Shown here one piece after another: positions 58,548 through 64,000 of a DNA stretch of 64,000 nucleotides. The DNA lies in the NCBI GenBank assembly GCA_017938795.1, contig JAGBAV010000099.1:1-64000 (forward strand), given 5' to 3'. The notes under the pieces are model-generated. The model was not told the origin of the DNA. It saw only the letters and a program-made list of their open reading frames with translations, and did not search any database. Origin of the DNA: Clostridia bacterium (GTDB lineage Bacteria; Bacillota; Clostridia; Christensenellales; Aristaeellaceae). A program made the position numbers and the translations under genes. Each line of letters opens with the position of its first letter. The first letter of the stretch is position 1.

Positions 58548-59252
58548 TCAATACATCGTGTCGTCCGGGTTGGACGCGCCGCCCAGCAGGCTGTCGCGCA
58601 GCGCTGCCAGCTCGCTGGCGCTGCGGGAGAATGCCGCCGCCGCGCCGGAGAGCAGCTTATCCGCATGCACGCACGCCTGATTGTAGATGCTCGCCGCGTC
58701 CTTCTGCGCGCGGTCGCGCAGCTCCAGCGCCTCGGCCTGCGCGCGGCGGGTGATCTCGCTCTCGTCCACCAGCTGCTGGGCCTGCATCTGCGCGGCGTAG
58801 ATGATCTGCTCCGCGCGGCTCTGCGCGTCGGCGACGGCGGCGTTGGCCGCATCCGCTGCCTGCTGGCTCACGTTCTGGCAGTAGGCATCCGCATCCGCGC
58901 GGATCTCGTCGCTGGTCTTCTTCGCGGTCTCGATCGTTTCGCGGTGGTACTTATCCGCCTCGTCGGCGATCCTGTCCGCCTCGGTCTTTGCGGTGGTGAT
59001 GATCTCCTCGCTGCGCTGCATGATCTCATGCGCCTGCTGCACGGTCTTGGGCAGCACAATATGCAGCTGACCGATCAGATCAATCAGCCTCGCCTGCTCC
59101 ACAATGCACCGGTCCTTCCACAGCGGCACGCGGGAGCCCTCGTTGATCATCTGCTCAATCGTGTCGATCACGCGCATGGCCTGGCTGATGCTGTCCGCAT
59201 TGGCGGCATGCTCGCGGCGCGTCGGGCGCTCCATCTGCTCGTTCTGCTCCAT
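58548..59252 (-). CDS. coiled-coil protein, DivIVA/ATP-synthase-B-like (234 aa)
   Basis: A 234-aa soluble protein starting MEQNEQMERPTRREHAANAD. Residues 25-80 form a short globular helix bundle, and from about 80 to 200 there is a continuous Ala/Glu-rich coiled-coil (AKTEADRIADEADKYHRETI and similar). Such proteins are found next to coaD and rsmD in Clostridia, often annotated ATP synthase subunit B-like by coiled-coil similarity. A cell-envelope or polarity role is possible; nothing specific is visible. Confidence 0.75.
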   Translation of the reverse strand: MEQNEQMERPTRREHAANADSISQAMRVIDTIEQMINEGSRVPLWKDRCIVEQARLIDLIGQLHIVLPKTVQQAHEIMQRSEEIITTAKTEADRIADEADKYHRETIETAKKTSDEIRADADAYCQNVSQQAADAANAAVADAQSRAEQIIYAAQMQAQQLVDESEITRRAQAEALELRDRAQKDAASIYNQACVHADKLLSGAAAAFSRSASELAALRDSLLGGASNPDDTMY

Positions 59253-59264
59253 GGTGTCCTCCTC

Positions 59265-59750
59265 TTATCTCTGACCGCCGCATAGCGCCAGCCTGATGTC
59301 CTCTGCCAGCCCAGCCGGCACCATCGGTGTAATGTCCCCTCCGAATGCGGCGACCTGCCGCACGACGCTTGAGGAGATGCATGAGCACCCCTCGGACGTC
59401 GTCATCATCAGCGTCTCAATCCCGCTGAGCGCATGGTTGATCTGCGCCAGCTGGTATTCCGAATCAAAATCCCCGATCGGGCGCACGCCGCGCACAATCG
59501 CCTGCGCGCCGACCTCCGCGGCGCACTCGATCGTCAGCCCGCCGCGCGCGATCACCTCGACATTGCCAAGCCCCGCGCACGCCGCCTTCAGCAGGCGCAC
59601 ACGCTCGGGCACGGGCAGCGCGCCGCGCTTATCCGGGTTATGCAGCACGGCGACAACCAGCCTGCCGCACAGACGGCTGGCCCGCGTGATGATATCCATA
59701 TGCCCGATCGTCACCGGGTCAAAGCTGCCCGGGTACAGCCATGTGCTCAT
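59265..59750 (-). CDS. coaD: phosphopantetheine adenylyltransferase
   Basis: A 161-aa CoaD. The nucleotidyltransferase motif STWLYPGSFDPVTIGHMDII is at the N-terminus, RGVRPIGDFDSEYQLAQINH at about 85, and SSSVVRQVAAFGGDITPMVP at about 127. It makes dephospho-CoA from phosphopantetheine and ATP in coenzyme A synthesis. Length is normal. It overlaps rsmD by 4 bases, the standard rsmD-coaD pair of Firmicutes. Confidence 0.97.
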   Translation of the reverse strand: MSTWLYPGSFDPVTIGHMDIITRASRLCGRLVVAVLHNPDKRGALPVPERVRLLKAACAGLGNVEVIARGGLTIECAAEVGAQAIVRGVRPIGDFDSEYQLAQINHALSGIETLMMTTSEGCSCISSSVVRQVAAFGGDITPMVPAGLAEDIRLALCGGQR

Positions 59751-60319
59751 AGGCCCTCCTCCGGCATGACGCCCGCCCGGCGGATCAGCGTGATCTGCGT
59801 GTCGCGGTAGCTGCGCTGGTCGAACGCATCAAACCGCTCATCCACCAGCGGCGCAAGCCCGCGCCTGTGCTCCACGACAATCAGGAACGCCTCCGAAAGC
59901 AGGCCCCTGTCGTAGAGTTCCGCGCACATTTCGCCGGTATTCTCCATCTTGTACGGCGGATCGATAAATACAATGTCAAACGCCGCGCCCTCGCGCTCCA
60001 GCTGCGTGAGCGCCTGACGATAGTCCCGCGCAATCAGCCGGCACCTGTCCCCCAGCTTCGTGGAGGCCATATTCTTCGTGATCGCGGCGCAGGCGTCCCT
60101 GTCCATGTCGATGAGGACGGCCTCCTTTGCCCCGCGGCTGACGGCCTCCAGCGACAGCGCGCCCGTCCCTGCGAAGAGATCGAGCACGCGCGCGTCCATC
60201 ACATCCCAGCGGATGATGTTGAACAGCGACTCGCGCACATAGTCAAGCGTAGGCCGGGTCTTCTCCCCCGGCGGGGCGACGAGCGCACGCCCGCGCGCCT
60301 GACCGCTGATGATTCTCAT
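59747..60319 (-). CDS. rsmD: 16S rRNA (guanine(966)-N(2))-methyltransferase
   Basis: A 190-aa methyltransferase MRIISGQARGRALVAPPGEK, with the SAM-binding RVLDLFAGTGALSLEAVSRG and the catalytic DIVFIDPPYKME motif. It methylates G966 of 16S rRNA. First gene of the pair with coaD. Confidence 0.96.
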   Translation of the reverse strand: MRIISGQARGRALVAPPGEKTRPTLDYVRESLFNIIRWDVMDARVLDLFAGTGALSLEAVSRGAKEAVLIDMDRDACAAITKNMASTKLGDRCRLIARDYRQALTQLEREGAAFDIVFIDPPYKMENTGEMCAELYDRGLLSEAFLIVVEHRRGLAPLVDERFDAFDQRSYRDTQITLIRRAGVMPEEGL

Positions 60320-60414
60320 ATCCGCACTCCGTTCCCGTATACCGGCCAGAATCGGCTGCCGGTCAGTCCGTTTATTATATCAGACGCGTGCCGCCATTTC
60401 AACCGGCAGCGGCG

Positions 60415-61281
60415 TCACAGGAGCTCCTTCTTGACCTTCTTGGCGCTCTTCTCCTGCTGGCCGTAGTGCACCTCGCCGCCGGAGCCGACCAGCTCCGCAG
60501 CCAGATTGCTCTTCTGCGCCTTGCGCACGGCGATCTTCTTCGCGCGGCGCTCCTGCTTGCGGTTCTTCTCGTTGGTCATCGGGCCGCAGAGGTAGCCGAT
60601 CACATAGGCGATCGGATAGGTCAGCATGAACAGCGGGGACAGGCGGTCAATCTGCGCGGTCATCTTCAGCGGATCGCTGAACAGATTGATGTACGGCATA
60701 ATCAGCAGACGCACGATCATGCGGATATAGCTGTCCGCGCCCATGCTGTCGGTCTGCATATATGCGCTCAGCGGGCCCATGATGTCCGATCGGGAGCCGT
60801 AGGAGTTGGTCACCCAGTCCGGCAGGTCCTGCATCACATAGGTGTAGTCCTTCGCCAGCAGCGCGTTGATGACAGCCAGCACGAGCGGGATGCCGAACAT
60901 GATCGCGCCCACGCAGACAGCCTTGAGCGGCTGGTAGCAGGCGGCGTCCTCCTCGCGGGTGAGCGCCTTGCCGCCGGCCTCGACCTTGCCATAGAACCGG
61001 CTCCACGATGCATCGCCCGCGCCCTCGCGCAGACCTTCCGCATAGTACATCGCCAGCATCGCGCCGATCACGACGAACGTGATCACGCTGCGCAGCGTCA
61101 TATTGCCGATCGCCTGCAGCGCGCTGAGCAGCACGCCCAGCACCGTCATGGCGATCAGCACGATCACCAGCCTGCCCACCAGCGAGCCCACGCGGGAGCC
61201 CCAGTTCTTTGCCCTGCGAAGGGGCTTCCTGACCTTCTTTTTATTCTTCTTCGCCGCGCCGGTTTCCGCCGTCTTGTTCAT
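60415..61281 (-). CDS. multi-pass membrane protein of unknown function (288 aa)
   Basis: A 288-aa protein with a very basic N-terminus (KKNKKKVRKPLRRAKNWGS) and C-terminus (KNRKQERRAKKIAVRKAQKS), and about five hydrophobic helices, for example LVIVLIAMTVLGVLLSAL and AVCVGAIMFGIPLVLAVINA. The Lys/Arg-rich tails suggest contact with nucleic acid or ribosomes at the membrane face, which is inference. It stands between rsmD and the folate gene. Confidence 0.7.
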   Translation of the reverse strand: MNKTAETGAAKKNKKKVRKPLRRAKNWGSRVGSLVGRLVIVLIAMTVLGVLLSALQAIGNMTLRSVITFVVIGAMLAMYYAEGLREGAGDASWSRFYGKVEAGGKALTREEDAACYQPLKAVCVGAIMFGIPLVLAVINALLAKDYTYVMQDLPDWVTNSYGSRSDIMGPLSAYMQTDSMGADSYIRMIVRLLIMPYINLFSDPLKMTAQIDRLSPLFMLTYPIAYVIGYLCGPMTNEKNRKQERRAKKIAVRKAQKSNLAAELVGSGGEVHYGQQEKSAKKVKKELL

Positions 61282-61348
61282 GATCTCGTCCTCCTGATTG
61301 TGTTGCTCTGTCTGTGTATGGGTTGTCCGCGCGCTGTGCGCGTCATCA

Positions 61349-61936
61349 TCATTCCTGTATTGCGGGCCGGATCCCCTCGTCCGTCGCCAGCAGGTGCATG
61401 CGTGCGTCGTGCGCCTCCTGCGGCAGCGGATCGTCCATCAGCGCAAAGCTGTGGCATACGCCTATCCGGCAGGCCCCTGTCAGCGGCAGGAATCGGTCGT
61501 AGTAGCCGCCCGCCTGCCCGATGCGCCCGCCGCGCCTGTCAAACGCAGCGCCCGGGACGAGAATCAGATCGATCTCCTCCGGCGGGACGACCGGGCAATC
61601 GCCCCTTGGCTCCATCAGCCCGTACATCCCCGCCTGAAGCTCCCGCATGCCGCGCACGGCCCTTGCCGTCATCACGCCGCGCCCCGCGCACAGCGGCAGC
61701 GCAAGCCGCTTTCCGCAGTCAAGCGCATCCGCTATCACGGCGTCAAGGCTGATCTCACCCCGCGCCGCCATGTAGAGCATCACCGTCTTCGCCTGCCGGT
61801 ACGCCGGCGAGGCCAGCACATGCCCCGCAAGCTGCGCCGCCATGCGCGCCTGTTCGCTTCCGCTCAGGGTGCGCCTTTGTTCCTTCATCTGCCTGCGCAG
61901 CGCGTCCTTGCGCGCCGCGCTCTGCGCGTCCGTCAT
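61349..61936 (-). CDS. 5-formyltetrahydrofolate cyclo-ligase
   Basis: A 195-aa protein MTDAQSAARKDALRRQMKEQ. The family signature is at the C-terminus, LILVPGAAFDRRGGRIGQAG then GYYDRFLPL, with one Gly replaced by Ala in the usual GGGYYDR loop. MLYMAARGEISLDAVIADAL is typical too. It converts 5-formyl-THF to 5,10-methenyl-THF with ATP. Its 5' end overlaps the alanine racemase stop by 4 bases. Confidence 0.93.
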   Translation of the reverse strand: MTDAQSAARKDALRRQMKEQRRTLSGSEQARMAAQLAGHVLASPAYRQAKTVMLYMAARGEISLDAVIADALDCGKRLALPLCAGRGVMTARAVRGMRELQAGMYGLMEPRGDCPVVPPEEIDLILVPGAAFDRRGGRIGQAGGYYDRFLPLTGACRIGVCHSFALMDDPLPQEAHDARMHLLATDEGIRPAIQE

Positions 61937-63045
61937 GCGTTCACATACACGCGCGGCACGCGCGGCGACGGTGAGCAGATCACCTCATAGCTGATCGTCC
62001 CGATCCATGCCGCCATCTCATCCGCGTCGATGCTCTCCGCCCCCTGCACGCCCAGCAGCACGACCTCGTCGCCCGCCTGCGCGCCCGGGATATCGGTGAC
62101 GTCCACCATGATCTGGTCCATGCATACGCGCCCGAGGATCGGCGCCCTGCGCCCGCGCACGAGCACGCAGCCCTTCCCCGTGATCGCACGGCGGTATCCG
62201 TCGGCATACCCGACCGGCACGGTCATCACCCTTGTCGGGCGATGCGCCTCAAACAGGCCGCCGTAGCTGACCCGCTCGCCCGGCTCAATCGTCTTGACAT
62301 AGACGCCGCGCGTCACCCAGCGCATCGCGGGGCGCAGCCCCTTCGCCTGCGGCACGGGCGGATATCCGTAGAGCGCGATGCCCCCGCGCACCATATCCGC
62401 ATGCGCCTGCGGATAGCAGAAGATCGATGCAGTGTTCGCCGCATGGCGCAGGATCGGCTGCGGATGCACAGCGGCGATCGCCGCGCACATCGACTCAAAC
62501 CGCGCGATCTGCGCGAGCGTGCCCGCGCTGTCCTCCTCGTCCGCCGTTGCCATGTGGGTGAAGCAGCCGGTCAGCTCGATCCCCTCAAGGCTGTCGATCA
62601 GCTGCACCAGCGCCTGCGCCTCCTCCGGCGTGCGCACGCCGATGCGGCTCATGCCGGTGTCCAGCTTCAGATGCACCTTCGCCGCGCTGCCGCAGGCCCT
62701 GCCCGCGGCGGCCAGCGCCCGCACGCGCGCCTCGTCAAAGACCGCCTGCGTCAGCCCGGCCTGCGCCACGGCGTACGCCGCCGCCTCGTCGATGCCGCCC
62801 AGCACGAGGATCGGCGCGTCGATCCCTGCGCCGCGCAGCTCGATGCCCTCCTCCGGGATGGCGACAGCCAGCATATCCGCCCCGGCCTCCAGCGCAGCCC
62901 GCGCCACAGGCACAGCGCCGTGACCATACGCATCCGCCTTAACCACTGCGAGGAATTTCACCCCCGCGGCAAGCTGCCCGCGCATCACGCCGACATTGTG
63001 GCGGATCGCGGACAGATCAATCTCACAGTAATTGATCCTCTGCAT
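61933..63045 (-). CDS. alr: alanine racemase
   Basis: A 370-aa PLP enzyme MQRINYCEIDLSAIRHNVGV. The PLP lysine is in AVVKADAYGHGAV (about residue 37). LKLDTGMSRIGVRTPEEAQA, the catalytic tyrosine region VSYGGLFEAHRPTRVMTV, and GRVCMDQIMVDVTDIPGAQA follow. It makes D-alanine for peptidoglycan. The start at 63045 has AGAAGGAAG at a somewhat long distance. A TATAAT-like -10 lies upstream near 63113-63118 on the minus strand. Confidence 0.95.
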   Translation of the reverse strand: MQRINYCEIDLSAIRHNVGVMRGQLAAGVKFLAVVKADAYGHGAVPVARAALEAGADMLAVAIPEEGIELRGAGIDAPILVLGGIDEAAAYAVAQAGLTQAVFDEARVRALAAAGRACGSAAKVHLKLDTGMSRIGVRTPEEAQALVQLIDSLEGIELTGCFTHMATADEEDSAGTLAQIARFESMCAAIAAVHPQPILRHAANTASIFCYPQAHADMVRGGIALYGYPPVPQAKGLRPAMRWVTRGVYVKTIEPGERVSYGGLFEAHRPTRVMTVPVGYADGYRRAITGKGCVLVRGRRAPILGRVCMDQIMVDVTDIPGAQAGDEVVLLGVQGAESIDADEMAAWIGTISYEVICSPSPRVPRVYVNA

Positions 63046-63208
63046 ATCGAACAATCGCTTCCTTCTGCACGAAGCATCCGCGTATACCGCGACATGCTCT
63101 GATATCATTTTATTATACAGCGAAACGCGCCAAAAGAAAAGGAAAAGCGCGCATTCGTCTGCATTTTGACTGCGCGGCATACGCTATGCAGCACAAGGGG
63201 GAATGCCG

Positions 63209-64000
63209 ATGGACGTCCTCGTCTGCTCGCTCGCTCTGCTGAGCGGGGTCATCGGCGCGGGCTTCGCCTCCGGGCGGGAGATCCTGCGCTTCTTCGCCGG
63301 GCACGGGCCCGCGTCTCTCGCCGCCGCGCTCTGCGCCTGTGCGGCGCTCTGCTGGCTTTGCCTGCGCCTGTGCAGCCGGATGGAGCGCTGCGGCGTCTCC
63401 TCGCTCGGCGCGCTGTGTATGCGCTGCTTCGGCGGCGGGCCCGGGCGCATGGCGCAGGGGCTTTTCTTCCTGCTCTCGGCGGTCACGGGCGGTGCAATGC
63501 TCGCCGCCTGCGCGGAGCTTGCGGCCCTCGTGCTGCCCGTGCGCCATGCCTATGCGCTGGGCATGGCGGCGACGCTCCTTGTCAGCGTCCCGCTGGCGTC
63601 GCGCGGGCTCGCCGGCCTCGCTGCGCCGGGGGCTGCGCTGTGCGCGCTGCTGCCCGCGATGCTCCTTCGCCTGTATGCTCTGCCGCCGGGGGAGGCGTGC
63701 TTCCTCCCCACGATGACGCCGGACGTCCCCGTCCGCGCCGCTGTCGATGGCTTTGCCTATGCGGCGCTGAATGCCGCGATGATCTCCGGCGCGCTGCCTG
63801 CTCTCCTTCGCCTGCCGCCAAGGCGGAGGCTGCGCGCGGCGCTTCTCTTCGCCGCCGTCTTCTGCGGGCTGCTTCTTGGCGGGGTCGCCGTGTGCCGGCG
63901 GCATCTGCCCGCGCTGCTGCACAGGCCGCTGCCCTTCGTCCATCTCAGCCGCAGGCTCGGCCCCGGCGGCTACCTGCTGCTGGCCGCCTGCATGTACGCC
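63209..64000 (+). CDS. YkvI-like membrane protein (runs off right edge)
   Basis: The frame from the ATG at 63209 stays open to the window end, 264 codons. It begins MDVLVCSLALLSGVIGAGFA then SGREILRFFAGHGPASL. The GAGFASGREI-FF motif is characteristic of YkvI-type transporters of the amino acid/LeuT-like superfamily in Firmicutes. At least six hydrophobic segments follow, with an internal Pro-rich loop. AAGGGGG precedes the start with 7-8 base spacing. It is divergent from alr. The substrate is unknown. Confidence 0.75.
   Translation, partial: MDVLVCSLALLSGVIGAGFASGREILRFFAGHGPASLAAALCACAALCWLCLRLCSRMERCGVSSLGALCMRCFGGGPGRMAQGLFFLLSAVTGGAMLAACAELAALVLPVRHAYALGMAATLLVSVPLASRGLAGLAAPGAALCALLPAMLLRLYALPPGEACFLPTMTPDVPVRAAVDGFAYAALNAAMISGALPALLRLPPRRRLRAALLFAAVFCGLLLGGVAVCRRHLPALLHRPLPFVHLSRRLGPGGYLLLAACMYA

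Noticed and set aside
63113..63943. A 276-codon minus-strand open frame at the right edge
   Set aside because: It is antisense to the YkvI-like gene, which carries the GAGFASGREI motif and a good ribosome binding site. The antisense translation is Gln/Arg/Glu low-complexity.

Overview
The window joins a mobile region (left, about 1-40 kb) to a chromosomal backbone (right, about 40.6-64 kb) of a high-GC, spore-forming Clostridia-type Firmicute. The host assignment rests on the yabP-yabQ-divIC sporulation/division cluster, a YabN-type MazG, a YkvI-like carrier, strong AGGAGG-type ribosome binding sites, and a Na+ decarboxylase beta subunit. The backbone is clearly GC-rich. The mobile part is less so, most strongly from about 17 to 40 kb. 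Genus cannot be assigned from sequence reading alone.

Positions 1-16.9 kb hold the replication/nucleotide module of a temperate Clostridia phage, nearly all on the minus strand. Read in transcription order it comprises a sigma-like regulator, small Cys-rich proteins, DUF2800, DUF2815, a family A DNA polymerase, DUF3846, a zinc/HTH protein, then a D5-like primase-helicase, VRR-NUC, a SNF2-type helicase, a DUF1492/ArpU-type regulator and a phage metK that runs off the left edge. A cargo block on both strands (about 6.2-10.96 kb) interrupts it. This block carries a small membrane protein, a HEPN-like protein with a DUF2513 protein, a secreted protein, two small HTH repressors, and an RtcB RNA ligase whose leader has a promoter, a 43-codon ORF and an intrinsic terminator. 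No phage structural genes and no intact integrase are visible.

Positions 17-37.7 kb are a defence island on the plus strand. First comes an ABC-three-component (ABC-3C) system: an HNH-like effector, a small middle component and a DUF2326 ATPase. Next is a small HTH protein with an AAA ATPase/DUF4276 (TOPRIM-like) pair. Last is a seven-gene operon with the core of a BREX type 4 system (brxP, brxC, pglZ, brxL) extended by an upstream 1160-aa protein of unknown function, a 65-aa four-Cys protein translationally coupled on both sides, and a cysteine desulfurase. BrxP has a PP-loop SGGKDS motif and two ferredoxin clusters, so the operon looks like a sulfur-handling, phosphorothioation-style version of BREX with no methyltransferase. 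This is the strongest candidate for an interesting system here.

Positions 38.4-40.5 kb are an integration hotspot. A 46-bp direct repeat of the 3' half of tRNA-Met(CAU) lies at 38417-38462 and in the intact gene (40432-40477). Between the copies are a resolvase C-terminal remnant, two membrane-protein genes, and four TGTGACA repeats that resemble integrase arm sites. I read this as two tandem integration events at one tRNA, the distal one carrying the phage and defence genes.

Positions 40.6-64 kb are ordinary chromosome. They contain a Ppx-like phosphatase, DivIC/YabQ/YabP, a sugar-type ABC solute-binding protein without its transporter, a flippase, a beta-lactamase-fold serine hydrolase, a Gfo/Idh/MocA oxidoreductase, OadB with a 46-aa partner, a ferritin-like protein, two AEC carriers flanking a DUF362 ferredoxin protein, HU, MazG, a GT2 glycosyltransferase, a coiled-coil protein, CoaD, RsmD, a membrane protein, 5-formyl-THF cyclo-ligase, alanine racemase and the start of a YkvI-like membrane protein.
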